In this document: in pieces, positions 18,307-27,512 of the stretch | How positions within the stretch are numbered: position 1 is the first letter of the stretch | Layout of the letters: every line of letters begins with the position of its first letter | Source of the DNA: Hyphomicrobiales bacterium | GTDB lineage: Bacteria > Pseudomonadota > Alphaproteobacteria > Rhizobiales > Xanthobacteraceae | Reading direction: 5' to 3' | Assembly: GCA_021732215.1 (NCBI GenBank) | Contig: JAKFVL010000006.1 | Coordinates: forward strand, 124,001 to 188,000 | DNA: 64,000 nt | Program-made: the position numbers and the translations under genes | Notes under the pieces: generated by a model | The model's input: the letters and a program-made list of their open reading frames with translations, nothing else | The model's database searches: none | What the model was told of the DNA's origin: nothing

Positions 18307-18328
18307 AGTCGAGCAACTTTTCTCGACT
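18307..18328 (+). terminator. Possible terminator after tRNA-Arg
   Basis: A 7-bp perfect stem (agtcgag/ctcgact) with loop caactttt begins 6 bp after the tRNA CCA end. No T run follows directly, so it may be a processing or weak termination hairpin. Confidence 0.45.
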
Positions 18329-18380
18329 TGGAGGTCTCAAATCGTTGTGTTTTTCCGAAGGATCATTGGATACCTCATCG

Positions 18381-20015
18381 TCATTCGATCATGAGCCCCA
18401 TGGTTTGGCCCTGCTTGATATTTTTAGCACGGCGAACAGCAAAAATATACTTATCTGTGCCGCTTGTTAGTCCCATCTCAGAAATATAGTCACCGGGTTC
18501 CATGGCCTCTGAAGAGACCATTTCGGTATCCATTACAAAATTGGCGGACTTGAGGGCGTCTTGGGTCAGAGTTGAAATGTCGGTATTTTTAGGATTTTTT
18601 CGAAGCAGTTCACGAGGAAAGGCGGCGACCACTGTGATTTCATCAGCGTCACCGTCAGCCCGTGTGAATGACAGAATTTCTGACCCGGTGCTGAGGTTCG
18701 GGAACGGGTCATCGACCTCATATGCGCAATCAACCGTAAATGGCTGGTGCGCCGTCGAGGGCGTCAGTGCGGATTCAAACAGCAAATAAAGCCTGAACGA
18801 CCTCAGATTGTCGGTGGCTTGCAACTCCTGGACATGAGTTGCGAATTTTAGTGGTTGAGCTTGGGCATCGATTGCCATGACTCTCAGCTTGAAATCAGAG
18901 AACGTTGCCTCCGTTTTTCCTGTCTGGAAATCGAAACTGAGGATGTGGGTTTTCCGCATAACCCGATATCGATTGCGGAAACGCGACAGATACTTTCCTG
19001 TGAAGCTGCCATTCTCGCGAAGAATCGCTGCGTCGTAGCTTGTCATGGAGAGAGCGTAAGTGAATTTATCGGATCGGTAATGCTCCCGGAGTTCCTCAAC
19101 GACGGGGCCTGGAAAGGGACTGTTGTTGAGAACAGGGTAGACGTAGGCATTGGGCGGCTGTGGAGCCGGATGATGATGCCTTAGCCACGCTTCAAACCAG
19201 CTTGCGAATTGATGTCTTACAAGATCGAACTTGTCGCCAAGACCTTCATCTAGGGCTTCGTCAAAGTCGAATGTATCGATGCTTGTCGCTATGGCGAAGA
19301 CGTTTGCCTCTCCAAGCAGCGCTCTTGACCTGTTTACATTGCTTTGAACGGCGGCATTGAACAGCTGCCCGGTGTAAGCAAGCAGGCTGGCGAACTTCGA
19401 TCGCTCGGGAAATTTTGAAAGAAAGCTTATGCCCAGCACATGTCCCAACTCGCTGGCGTTGTCGCGCATATGATCGACTGGCAGATTAAGAGCCAATCCT
19501 CCGTCAACAAGATGATTGTCTGAGTTGAAGCCTGCGAAGGCGTAGGGGATGCGGCAAGAATGGGATAAAGCGGTTGGTATGGGATCACTCGGTGCTGCCG
19601 GTTGCGCGGCCAAGCTATATATGTTCGTTGCATAGACTTGGGTTTCAATACGTAGTTCATTGAGGAGCTTGGGAGAGGTATTGTCGTGACAAAAAAGATC
19701 ACGGAAAAAGTCCGTTAAGCTAAAGCTTCCAAAAAAAGGCTCTCCTTCCCAAATAACCCGCTTGAAACCGAAGAATCCCCCCTTCAGATCTGCGAGATAA
19801 CGCGGCGCGATTTTCTTGAGCCGATCCTTGTATTCTTCGGTTGAACGGCTTGATGCAAACATCACTGCTGCGATGGCGCCAGCCGAAGAGCCTGCAACCC
19901 GGTTCACAACAATCCTGTTGTCTCTCTCATGCTCTTCCAGAACGGAGCAAACCGCCATTAGGGCGCAGAGCTTTGCTCCCCCGCCCTGAAAAACGATTTG
20001 CAATGGAATCGGCAT
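18381..20015 (-). CDS. Patatin-like phospholipase with large C-terminal domain
   Basis: A 544-residue protein. The N-terminal patatin domain (about residues 5-310) has the oxyanion loop GGGAK at 11-15, nucleophile Ser44 in GSSAG and the catalytic Asp171 in DGG, so it is predicted to be an active lipid acyl hydrolase. Residues about 330-544 form a beta-rich domain I do not recognise. No signal peptide is visible, so it probably acts in the cytoplasm. The gene is visibly less GC-rich than its surroundings and sits directly beside tRNA-Arg. Both facts suggest horizontal acquisition. Stand-alone patatin proteins can be housekeeping lipases, secreted-type effectors or phage-defence effectors; none is shown here. 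Confidence 0.82.
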   Translation of the reverse strand: MPIPLQIVFQGGGAKLCALMAVCSVLEEHERDNRIVVNRVAGSSAGAIAAVMFASSRSTEEYKDRLKKIAPRYLADLKGGFFGFKRVIWEGEPFFGSFSLTDFFRDLFCHDNTSPKLLNELRIETQVYATNIYSLAAQPAAPSDPIPTALSHSCRIPYAFAGFNSDNHLVDGGLALNLPVDHMRDNASELGHVLGISFLSKFPERSKFASLLAYTGQLFNAAVQSNVNRSRALLGEANVFAIATSIDTFDFDEALDEGLGDKFDLVRHQFASWFEAWLRHHHPAPQPPNAYVYPVLNNSPFPGPVVEELREHYRSDKFTYALSMTSYDAAILRENGSFTGKYLSRFRNRYRVMRKTHILSFDFQTGKTEATFSDFKLRVMAIDAQAQPLKFATHVQELQATDNLRSFRLYLLFESALTPSTAHQPFTVDCAYEVDDPFPNLSTGSEILSFTRADGDADEITVVAAFPRELLRKNPKNTDISTLTQDALKSANFVMDTEMVSSEAMEPGDYISEMGLTSGTDKYIFAVRRAKNIKQGQTMGLMIE

Positions 20016-20154
20016 CGATCACCTGTTAGCGCAGGTTTCCCTGAAGTCCTGTGACCAACAGTTTCGTTGCTGTTGATGCAATTCCCATTTCTGGCCATGA
20101 AGCTTCCGCGCCCGGCAGCAAAACGGTTGCTGGAGTACAGGAGTAGGAGCGGCC

Positions 20155-20604
20155 TTACTTCCTGCTCAACAGCGGTGTGGCGACTTTGATGAGAGTCATC
20201 AGGATCGCCGCCACGATCGGCGGCAGAAAGATCGTGCTGACGATGCTTGCAAGGATGATCTGGTCCTTTCCGTCCGGGCCATCCGACCCGAACAAGCCGG
20301 GCAGGACGCGCGAGACGTCACCGGACACGACCTCGTAAAGCGGCTTGAATAGCAGCGCGACGATCGCGAGCAAAATGCTGTATCCCCACCAGCGGCCGAT
20401 GGCGCTGCGAACCAGATAAACCGTCGCAGCGATGAATGTCACGGCGATCACAATCACCGAAATCCAGCCCGTGCATATCCATGAGCCTCTCGGCGAGAGC
20501 AACAGACGTGACTGGCGCACCAGTTGCCTGTGTCGCCGCCGGTTGCGATCCGGTTCGACGATCAAGTAAGATTCCGCCGCGCCCTGCGCGTAGCCGACAC
20601 CCAT
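20155..20604 (-). CDS. Small membrane protein, unknown function
   Basis: A 149-residue frame with three probable membrane helices: SVIVIAVTFIAATVYLV, GYSILLAIVALLFKPLY and TIFLPPIVAAILMTLIKV. The N-terminal 45 residues are basic and atypical, so the true start may be a GTG further in (around residue 29 or 52). The ATG at 20604 is only 14 bp from the ATG of the divergent hydrolase, which leaves little room for two promoters and also argues for a later start. I recognise no family. Confidence 0.5.
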   Translation of the reverse strand: MGVGYAQGAAESYLIVEPDRNRRRHRQLVRQSRLLLSPRGSWICTGWISVIVIAVTFIAATVYLVRSAIGRWWGYSILLAIVALLFKPLYEVVSGDVSRVLPGLFGSDGPDGKDQIILASIVSTIFLPPIVAAILMTLIKVATPLLSRK

Positions 20605-20618
20605 TTGCGGAGCTCACG

Positions 20619-21719
20619 ATGGACGATGCCGTGCGGGATGACATCGTGGCGCTGGTGCCGCCGCTGCTGCAATCGATCGAGGCGCTCGGTTTCATCGCCC
20701 GCTACCTGCATCCGCCGGATTTCGGCACCGTGATGGAGATGGCGGGGACGCCGGACGATGCGCTGCGCGACGCGCGGCCGCGGCTCGATCGCTGGCCGGA
20801 ACCGCTGGCCAATGTCGCGACACTGCTCCGCGCCTCGGCCGACGCGGCGATTGCGGGATTCGATGGGCTGCGGGCCGCTCCCGAGCAGGAGAACAGTCTT
20901 GTCGCGGTGTTTCGTGCGCTGCGTAACGTCTCGCGGGCGCAGGAAGCGCTGTATCCTCTGGCGAAAGTGCTGCCTGCGATCAGCCGTTTTTTCATCGATC
21001 CCGCGATGCGCGACGATGCGGAATTGCAGGACAAGATCGCCAGCGCCGCCCAACGCGACGACACGGGTATCGCGCATTCGAGCGACGAGCCCGGCAGCCG
21101 CGGCAGTTTTTCGATTTATGTGCCGGAATACTACACGCCGGATCGCACGTGGCCGCTGGTGTTCGCACTTCACGGCGGCAGCGGCAACGGACGCGCGTTT
21201 CTGTGGAGCTGGCTGCGCGACGCCCGCAGCCACGGCGCGATTCTCGTCGCGCCCACCGCGGTCGGCCCAACCTGGGCGCTGATGGGCGACGACGCCGATA
21301 CGCCGAACCTCAAGCGCACTCTCGATCTCGTGCGCGGGCGGTGGAGTATCGATTCATCGAAGGTGTTGCTGACCGGCATGAGCGACGGCGGCACGTTCTC
21401 CTACGTCAGCGGTCTTGAGGCCGAATCGCCTTTCACTCATCTCGGGCCCGTGGCCGCGTCGTTTCATCCGCTGATGGCGGAGATGGCGGACAAGGACAGG
21501 CTACGCGGCTTGCCGATCTACATGGCGCATGGTGCGCTCGACTGGATGTTTCACATCGACGTGGCGCGGCAAGCCGAGCAGGCGCTGCGCATGGCGGGCG
21601 CGCGCGTGTCCTATCGCGAGATCGACGATCTCAGCCACACCTACCCGCGCGAGGTCAACGCGGCGATGCTCGCCTGGCTGAACGAGACTCGACCGAACGA
21701 AACTCCGGCAACCTCATGA
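20619..21719 (+). CDS. Alpha/beta hydrolase, esterase-like
   Basis: A 366-residue protein. The C-terminal about 220 residues form an alpha/beta hydrolase of the phospholipase/carboxylesterase type: oxyanion HGGSGNGR near residue 185, nucleophile elbow GMSDGG near residue 253, and the terminal catalytic His in DLSHTYP near residue 345. The N-terminal about 150 residues are helical and unassigned. I chose ATG 20619 (MDDAVRDD); the frame is open further upstream but overlaps the divergent membrane gene. No signal peptide is seen. Its stop overlaps the next gene by 4 bp. Confidence 0.85.
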   Translation: MDDAVRDDIVALVPPLLQSIEALGFIARYLHPPDFGTVMEMAGTPDDALRDARPRLDRWPEPLANVATLLRASADAAIAGFDGLRAAPEQENSLVAVFRALRNVSRAQEALYPLAKVLPAISRFFIDPAMRDDAELQDKIASAAQRDDTGIAHSSDEPGSRGSFSIYVPEYYTPDRTWPLVFALHGGSGNGRAFLWSWLRDARSHGAILVAPTAVGPTWALMGDDADTPNLKRTLDLVRGRWSIDSSKVLLTGMSDGGTFSYVSGLEAESPFTHLGPVAASFHPLMAEMADKDRLRGLPIYMAHGALDWMFHIDVARQAEQALRMAGARVSYREIDDLSHTYPREVNAAMLAWLNETRPNETPATS

Positions 21720-22237
21720 GCAAGACGAGAATAGGCAGGATTGCGAGCGCGGCGTCCGTGAAAGGGAGGGCGCTGGCGCAGCCGGCGCAGGTGTCGGGGC
21801 AGTGTCTTTGCGGCGCGGTTCGTTTCGAGATCGACGTGCCCGCACGATGGGCGTGGCACGATCATACGCGCGCCAGCCGTGTGGCCCACGGCGCGGCTTA
21901 CGCGACCTATGTGGGAAGCTGGCGCAAGCGATTTCGCATCACCGCCGGGGACGATGACATCACGCGCTACGAGGATCACGCGACGAAGACCGCGCGGAGT
22001 TTCTGCAAGCGCTGCGGCACGCCGCTGTTCTATGAGCGCGGCCGCTCGCGGCACATGGTCAACATTCCGCGGGCGCTGTTCAGGAGCCGTACAGGCCGCG
22101 AGCCGCTCTATCACATCGGCATCGATGAAATGCAGCCGTGGATTTACACCGGCGCGCCGCTCGGGCCGCTAAAAGGTTTTCCGGGCGTGGTGTGGGAACG
22201 GCCGCGCAAGAAGAAAGCGCTGGATTTTCCGGGCTGA
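21716..22237 (+). CDS. GFA-family protein with altered zinc site
   Basis: A 173-residue protein of the glutathione-dependent formaldehyde-activating (GFA) family, a CENP-V-like beta fold. CLCGAVRFEIDVP near residue 26 and FCKRCGTPLFYERG near residue 99 are the first and last metal motifs. The central CxCxxC motif usual in the family is replaced by WHDHTRAS near residue 43. Whether the site still binds zinc, through His, or not at all cannot be told. Enzyme activity for this family is doubtful in general. It is coupled to the upstream hydrolase (ATGA overlap) and followed by a strong terminator. Confidence 0.85.
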   Translation: MSKTRIGRIASAASVKGRALAQPAQVSGQCLCGAVRFEIDVPARWAWHDHTRASRVAHGAAYATYVGSWRKRFRITAGDDDITRYEDHATKTARSFCKRCGTPLFYERGRSRHMVNIPRALFRSRTGREPLYHIGIDEMQPWIYTGAPLGPLKGFPGVVWERPRKKKALDFPG

Positions 22238-22240
22238 ATC

Positions 22241-22273
22241 AAAAACGCCGGCCTCGGGGGCCGGCGTTTTTTT
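22241..22273. terminator. Bidirectional intrinsic terminator
   Basis: acgccggcc pairs with ggccggcgt around a short gggg-containing loop, with five A before and seven T after. It ends the plus-strand hydrolase-GFA operon and could also stop minus-strand aldehyde dehydrogenase transcripts. Confidence 0.92.
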
Positions 22274-22286
22274 ATCGAATAGATCG

Positions 22287-22373
22287 CGTCATTGCGAGGA
22301 GCGTTAGCGACGAAGCAATCCAGCATCTTTTTGAAGCCCGGATTGCTTCGCTTCGCTCGCAATCACGGCGACG
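22287..22373. repeat. Palindromic repeat, 'cgtcattgcgagg' family
   Basis: cgtcattgcgaggagc at the left and the inverted gctcgcaatcacggcgacg at the right frame 'gacgaagcaatccagc' and 'ggattgcttcgc' arms. Related copies are at 29476-29548, 35162-35316 and 38842-38949. Confidence 0.8.
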
Positions 22374-22375
22374 CC

Positions 22376-23809
22376 TTACGCGGCGTTGAAGCCGGCGATT
22401 GCCTTCACTTCGAGGAAATCCTCGAGACCGAACTTGCCCCACTCGCGGCCATTGCCGGACTGCTTGTAGCCGCCAAACGGCGCGGTGCGCTCGTTCGGAA
22501 CGCCCTGCAGGTTGACGTTGCCGGCGCGAATAAGACGGCCAACCTTGCGTGCGCGCTCGACGGTGCCCGCCGTGACATAGCCAGCAAGGCCATACGGCGT
22601 GTCGTTGGCGAGTTCGACCGCCTCGGATTCATCCTTGAAGCCCATGATTGCGAGCACGGGTCCGAAGATTTCCTCGCGCGCGATGGTCATGTCCTTGGTC
22701 ACATCGGCGAAGATGGTCGGGCGCACATAGAAGCCCTTGTTGACGCCCTCGGGCAGACCGGGGCCGCCGGCGACCAGCGTCGCGCCTTCGTCGATGCCCT
22801 TCTGGATCAGCGCCTGGATCTTGTCCCACTGCGTGCGGTTCACCACCGGGCCGATGGTGGTGCCTTCGCCACGCGGATCGCCTGCCTTGGTCTTGTCGGC
22901 GATGGTTTTCGCGATCGCCGCGACATCCTTCATCTTGGCTTGCGGCACGATCATGCGCGACGGTGCGTTGCACGACTGGCCCGAGTTGTTGAACATGTGC
23001 ATGACGCCGCCGGCGACGGCCTTGTTGAAGTCGGCGTCTTCGAGGATCACGTTCGGCGATTTGCCGCCGAGTTCCTGGCTGACGCGCTTGACGGTGTTGG
23101 CGGCGCGCTTGGCGACGTCGATGCCGGCGCGGGTCGAGCCGGTGAACGAGATCATGTCGATGCCCGGATGTTCGCTCATCACGGCGCCGACATCGAGACC
23201 GAGGCCGTTGATCAGGTTGAACACGCCCTTCGGCACGCCGGCTTCATGAAGGATTTCGGCGAAGATCAAAGCCGAGGTCGGAGTGAACTCGGATGGCTTC
23301 AGGATCATGGTGCAGCCGGCTGCGAGCGCGGGCGCGACCTTGCAGGCGATCTGGTTGAGCGGCCAATTCCACGGCGTGATCATGCCGATGACGCCGACCG
23401 GCTCGCGGACCACAACGGCGGAGCCGATGGTTTCCTCGAAGTGATAGTTCTTCAGAACATCGAGGGTCGAGGCGAGATGACCAAGTCCGGCGCCGGCCTG
23501 CAGCTTCTCCGCCATCGGCAGCGGTGCGCCCATCTCGTCGGAGACGGCGGCGCCGATATCCTTCATGCGGCCCTTGTAGACCTCGATGATCTTGGCGAGC
23601 AGCGCGACGCGCTCCTCTCGGCTGGTCTGCGAAAAGGTCTCGAACGCGCGGCGGGCGGCGGCGACAGCCTTGTCAACGTCGGCTTTCGAGCCGACAGCAA
23701 CCTCGTACATCACTTCTTCCGTCGCCGGATTGACCACCGGGACCGATTTCTTGACGGCGGGATCGACCCACGCGCCGTCGATGTAGAACTGCATACGATT
23801 GACCATCAT
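22376..23809 (-). CDS. NAD(P)-dependent aldehyde dehydrogenase
   Basis: A 477-residue aldehyde dehydrogenase. PWNWPLNQIACKVAPAL near residue 150 lines the cofactor pocket, QELGGKSPN near residue 250 carries the general-base Glu, and NNSGQSCNAPSRM near residue 280 carries the catalytic Cys. I chose the tandem ATG at 23809/23806, preceded by gaggaa, because the upstream frame encodes nothing typical. It is divergent from the tctCBA-monooxygenase cluster, which suggests it oxidises an aldehyde made in the same catabolic route. The substrate is unknown. Confidence 0.92.
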   Translation of the reverse strand: MMVNRMQFYIDGAWVDPAVKKSVPVVNPATEEVMYEVAVGSKADVDKAVAAARRAFETFSQTSREERVALLAKIIEVYKGRMKDIGAAVSDEMGAPLPMAEKLQAGAGLGHLASTLDVLKNYHFEETIGSAVVVREPVGVIGMITPWNWPLNQIACKVAPALAAGCTMILKPSEFTPTSALIFAEILHEAGVPKGVFNLINGLGLDVGAVMSEHPGIDMISFTGSTRAGIDVAKRAANTVKRVSQELGGKSPNVILEDADFNKAVAGGVMHMFNNSGQSCNAPSRMIVPQAKMKDVAAIAKTIADKTKAGDPRGEGTTIGPVVNRTQWDKIQALIQKGIDEGATLVAGGPGLPEGVNKGFYVRPTIFADVTKDMTIAREEIFGPVLAIMGFKDESEAVELANDTPYGLAGYVTAGTVERARKVGRLIRAGNVNLQGVPNERTAPFGGYKQSGNGREWGKFGLEDFLEVKAIAGFNAA

Positions 23810-24342
23810 TTCCTCGCTTCTTGAGACGTCATTTTGGAAGATCAAGCCTTGTCCGGCACTGCGGAAACAAAGCCGTCCGTTCGAAAGACTTGCTTGAACG
23901 CGATCTGGTCCGAAAACAACTTTTCGGGATCGCGCCCGGCTGCTGCGCGGTGCATCTATGCACGAAACTCTGCGAGATTGAAGCTGCAAACTTGTCGTCC
24001 GCGATGCTTTGGAAGTCTTGAAAAGTGCGGCCGAGATACAGGCTTGCGATGCCGGCATCATGCGCTTGCCGATTGGCCGGCGGCTGCATCGGATCTGACG
24101 GAAATTTCTTTGCGACGTTGTGTCGCCTGCATGCGGTCGCGTGCCCACAACGCAGGCGATGCCTGGAAACTGCCGATTGCAGGCGCTTTCCAATTTATGT
24201 GTGCGCTGCAAAAATTCCGTCAGGTGAACGGTCGCAATGCGCCTTGCATTTTAACGAGACGGTTTGCGGCGAGTGTGCTTCGATAGCGTCACATATCCGC
24301 AAAACAAGATCGCGCAGCCAAAGGCTGCCAAGGGAGGACACG
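23810..24342. other. Divergent intergenic region, ALDH/tctC
   Basis: 533 bp without a convincing gene. Frames present lack codon bias and recognisable domains. It must contain both divergent promoters. The stretch around 23905-23940 (ggtccgaaaacaacttttcg) is a degenerate copy of the 4419-4467 repeat. A clear ribosome site, agggagga, lies at 24331-24338 before tctC. Confidence 0.5.
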
Positions 24343-25317
24343 ATGTTTTACCGCAGGACGATAACAACCTTGCTGGCGGCGGCCGCGCTGACCGCGGTCG
24401 GCGGCGTTGCGCTGGCGCAGGAATATCCGGTCAAGCCGATCACGCTGATCGTGCCATGGCCAGCCGGCGGCTCGACCGATATCGCCATGCGCGCGATCGG
24501 AGAAGCCGCATCGAAGCACCTCGGCCAGCCTGTCGTGATCGACAACAAGGCGGGCGGCGGCGGCACCGTCGGTCCGGCCACCATGGCGGCGGCGGCAAAG
24601 CCGGACGGCTATACGATCTCGCAAATTCCGATCACGGTGTTTCGCATTCCGCTGATGCAGCAGGTGTCGTGGAACGCGGACACAGATTTCACCTACATCG
24701 TGCACTTGACCGGCTACACCTTCGGCGTCACCACGAATGCCGAGTCGCAGTTCAAGACATGGAAGGACGTGGTCGATTTCGCCAAGGCGAATCCCGGCAA
24801 GGTCACCTACGCCACGCCAGGTGCCGGTACCTCGCTGCACATCGGCATGGAGCAGATCGCGGGTATCGCTGGCGTCAAGCTGACGCAGGTGCCGTTCAAG
24901 GGCGGCGCGGAAACCAACGCTGCGGTGCTCGGCCAGCATACCATGCTGCAAGCCGATTCCACGGGCTGGAAGCCGCTGGTCGATGCCGGCAAGCTGCGCC
25001 TTCTGATGGTGTGGACCGACAAGCGTTCGCCGAACTTCCCCGACGCGCCGACGTTGAAGGAGCTTGGCTATAATTTTGTCTACGATTCTCCGTTCGGTAT
25101 TGCTGGCCCGAAGGGCATGGATCCGAAGATCGTCGCCAAGCTGCACGACGCCTTCAAGAAGGCGATCGAGGATCCGGCGGTGATCGCGACGCTGGCGAAA
25201 TACGACATGGTTCCGAACTACAAGAACACCGACGACTACAAGAAGTTCGTCGCCGAGGTGACCGAATCCGAGCGCAAGGTGATCGATACGCTCGGTCTGA
25301 CCAAGAAGACCAACTGA
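24343..25317 (+). CDS. tctC: Bug/TctC-type periplasmic binding protein
   Basis: A 324-residue solute-binding protein of the tripartite tricarboxylate transporter (TTT) family. A signal peptide (RTITTLLAAAALTAVGGVAL, ending ALAQ near residue 26) exports it to the periplasm. YPVKPITLIVPWPAGGSTD and VIDNKAGGGGTVG are the family's ligand-loop motifs. The ATG at 24343 has a strong agggagga site. Bug proteins usually bind carboxylates such as citrate, tartrate or aromatic acids; the ligand here is unknown but probably the substrate of the monooxygenase/dehydrogenase encoded nearby. Confidence 0.95.
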   Translation: MFYRRTITTLLAAAALTAVGGVALAQEYPVKPITLIVPWPAGGSTDIAMRAIGEAASKHLGQPVVIDNKAGGGGTVGPATMAAAAKPDGYTISQIPITVFRIPLMQQVSWNADTDFTYIVHLTGYTFGVTTNAESQFKTWKDVVDFAKANPGKVTYATPGAGTSLHIGMEQIAGIAGVKLTQVPFKGGAETNAAVLGQHTMLQADSTGWKPLVDAGKLRLLMVWTDKRSPNFPDAPTLKELGYNFVYDSPFGIAGPKGMDPKIVAKLHDAFKKAIEDPAVIATLAKYDMVPNYKNTDDYKKFVAEVTESERKVIDTLGLTKKTN

Positions 25318-25421
25318 TAAAAACTGAAATGATGCCGCGTGTGGCTTGGGCCGCACGCGGCGGCTCGCCTCATGTCCTCGCCTGATACGAACGCCGTTAC
25401 GAAAATCGGAAAGCGATTTGA

Positions 25422-25907
25422 ATGAGTGATGCGGGCAAGGCGGGCCTCAGACTGAACAATTCCGAACTCTGGGGCGGGCTGGTCGGCCTCGTGCTCGGCG
25501 CGCTCGTGATCTGGGCCGGCATCAAGTTCAATCTCGGTACCGTCAACGATCCCGGCTCCGGCTTCGTGCTGTTCTATGTCGGGATTCTGATGTGCCTGTT
25601 TGCGGCGTCCATCACGTTCGCCGCGATGACCGAGGGCGGTCCCACATTCGGCTCGCTGTGGAAGGGAACGCGCTGGCGCAAGACCCTTGTGGTGATTGCA
25701 AGCCTCCTCGTGTTCGCCCGCGCGTTCGACGATCTCGGCTTTTTGCTCACGACCATTCCGTTGCTGCTGTTTCTGCTGCGCGCGATCGATCCGGTGCGAT
25801 GGACCGTGGCGATCCCGCTCGCGGTGCTGGCGCCGCTCGGCTCATGGTGGGTGCTGAAACGTCTGCTCCTCATTCAGTTGCCGTCCGGCATCTTCAACAT
25901 CGGCTGA
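25422..25907 (+). CDS. tctB: TctB small membrane subunit of TTT transporter
   Basis: A 161-residue protein with four predicted membrane helices, the usual size and layout of TctB. LVGLVLGALVIWAGIKF near residue 23 and PGSGFVLFYVGILMCLF near residue 46 are typical, including the P-G-x-G-F segment. It is the small inner-membrane partner of TctA in sodium- or proton-driven uptake. It lies 13 bp before tctA. Confidence 0.92.
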   Translation: MSDAGKAGLRLNNSELWGGLVGLVLGALVIWAGIKFNLGTVNDPGSGFVLFYVGILMCLFAASITFAAMTEGGPTFGSLWKGTRWRKTLVVIASLLVFARAFDDLGFLLTTIPLLLFLLRAIDPVRWTVAIPLAVLAPLGSWWVLKRLLLIQLPSGIFNIG

Positions 25908-25920
25908 CGAGGCTACTTCG

Positions 25921-27441
25921 ATGGACGTTCTCGCCAATGTTGCGCAGGGCTTCGGCGTCGCGCTCCAGCCGGTCAATATCATCTATTGCTTCATCGGAGT
26001 TTTCATCGGCACGCTGGTCGGCGTGCTGCCGGGCATCGGCCCGGTCTCGGCGATGTCGCTGCTGTTGCCGGTGACGCTGTCGGGTACGCCGGAATCCGGC
26101 ATCATCATGATGGCGGGCATCTACTACGGCTCGATGTATGGCGGATCGACCACGTCGATCCTTGTCAACATTCCGGGCGAGGCGGCGTCGGTGGTCACGT
26201 GCATCGACGGTCACCAGATGGCGAAGCAGGGCCGTGCCGGGCCGGCACTCGGCATTTCCGCGCTCGGTTCGTTCGCCGCTGGCACCTTCGCGCTGGTTGC
26301 GCTGATGCTGATCGCGCCGACGCTGGCGGCGCTCGCGGTGCGGTTCGGGCCGGCCGAATACTTCAGCCTGATGGTACTGGGCCTCGTGGTGCTGACGTTC
26401 CTGACGCAAGGTTCGATGGCGAAGGCGCTGTTCATGGCCTGCATCGGTGTCGTGCTCGGCCTGATCGGGCTGGACAGCATCACCGCGCAACCGCGATTGA
26501 CTTTCGGGCGGCTCGAACTGATCGACGGCATCGGCCTCGTGCCGGTGGTGATGGGCCTGTTCGGCGTCGCCGAAGTGCTGAGCAATATCGAGCAGGTCAT
26601 CAAGCGCGACGTGCTGACGACCAAAATCACGCAGTTGCTGCCCAACAAGGAGGACTGGAAAGCCAGCGCCGGGCCGATTTCGCGCGGCACGATCCTGGGC
26701 TTCTTCCTCGGCATCCTGCCTGGCGGCGGCGCGGTGGTGGCATCGTTTGCGGCCTACGCGCTGGAAAAACGAATCTCGAAAACGCCGGAACGTTTCGGTC
26801 ATGGCGCGATCGAGGGCGTTGCCGGGCCTGAGGCAGCGAACAATGCCGCAGCCGGCGGAGCGTTCATTCCGCTGATGACGCTCGGCATTCCGCCGAACGT
26901 GGTGATGGCGCTGTTGCTCGGCGCGTTCGTCATTCACGGCCTGCAGCCGGGCCCTCTGATGATCACTCAGAACCCGCAGCTGTTCTGGGGCATCATCGCC
27001 AGCATGTATATCGGCAACGTGATGCTGCTGATCCTCAACCTGCCGCTGATCGGCATGTGGGTGCAGCTCCTCAAGCTGCCTTACAATGTGCTGTTCCCGA
27101 TGATCCTGCTGTTCACCATCATCGGCGTCTATTGTTCGAGCAACAACGTGTTCGACGTCTATGTCATGATCGCGTTCGGCGTGATCGGTTACGTGATGCG
27201 CAAGTTCGGCTACGAGCCGGCCCCTCTGGTGCTGGCCTTCGTGCTCGGGCCGATGCTGGAGAACAATCTGCGCAAGGCGCTGATCCTGTCGCAAGGCGAT
27301 CTCACAACCTTCATCCTGCCGCTCAATCTGCGCTGGATTTCAGCTTCGTGTCTCGTGCTCGCCCTGTTGCTGCTGATCGTTCCTTTGCTGCCGTCGTTGC
27401 GAAAGAAACGCGAGTTGGTGGCGCTGGACGAGGGCGCCTGA
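25921..27441 (+). CDS. tctA: TctA large membrane subunit of TTT transporter
   Basis: A 506-residue permease with about 12 membrane helices. The two family signatures are visible: GVLPGIGPVSAMSLLLP near residue 38, repeated as GILPGGGAVVASFAAYAL near residue 264, plus YYGSMYGGSTTSILVN near residue 65. It forms the translocation path for the ligand delivered by TctC. Gene order tctC-tctB-tctA, followed by a monooxygenase, suggests one catabolic operon. Confidence 0.96.
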   Translation: MDVLANVAQGFGVALQPVNIIYCFIGVFIGTLVGVLPGIGPVSAMSLLLPVTLSGTPESGIIMMAGIYYGSMYGGSTTSILVNIPGEAASVVTCIDGHQMAKQGRAGPALGISALGSFAAGTFALVALMLIAPTLAALAVRFGPAEYFSLMVLGLVVLTFLTQGSMAKALFMACIGVVLGLIGLDSITAQPRLTFGRLELIDGIGLVPVVMGLFGVAEVLSNIEQVIKRDVLTTKITQLLPNKEDWKASAGPISRGTILGFFLGILPGGGAVVASFAAYALEKRISKTPERFGHGAIEGVAGPEAANNAAAGGAFIPLMTLGIPPNVVMALLLGAFVIHGLQPGPLMITQNPQLFWGIIASMYIGNVMLLILNLPLIGMWVQLLKLPYNVLFPMILLFTIIGVYCSSNNVFDVYVMIAFGVIGYVMRKFGYEPAPLVLAFVLGPMLENNLRKALILSQGDLTTFILPLNLRWISASCLVLALLLLIVPLLPSLRKKRELVALDEGA

Positions 27442-27512
27442 TTCTGTTGGCGTAGCTTCGATCGGCATATATCGTATAGCGAGCGACGTTGGACGCTGTC
27501 ACGCCGGAAACG

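Noticed and set aside
18301-20154. Attachment-site repeat of tRNA-Arg flanking the patatin gene
   Set aside because: Searched by eye for a second copy of the tRNA 3' end (ttcgaatctcttcgggcgcg) around 20016-20154 and found none; no integrase either.
23834-24286. 150-codon plus-strand frame between ALDH and tctC
   Set aside because: Cys/Arg-rich translation without domains or codon bias; contains part of a repeat; best read as promoter region.
25894-27294. Minus-strand open frame of 466 codons opposite tctA
   Set aside because: Arg/His/Asp-rich shadow of a clear membrane protein gene.
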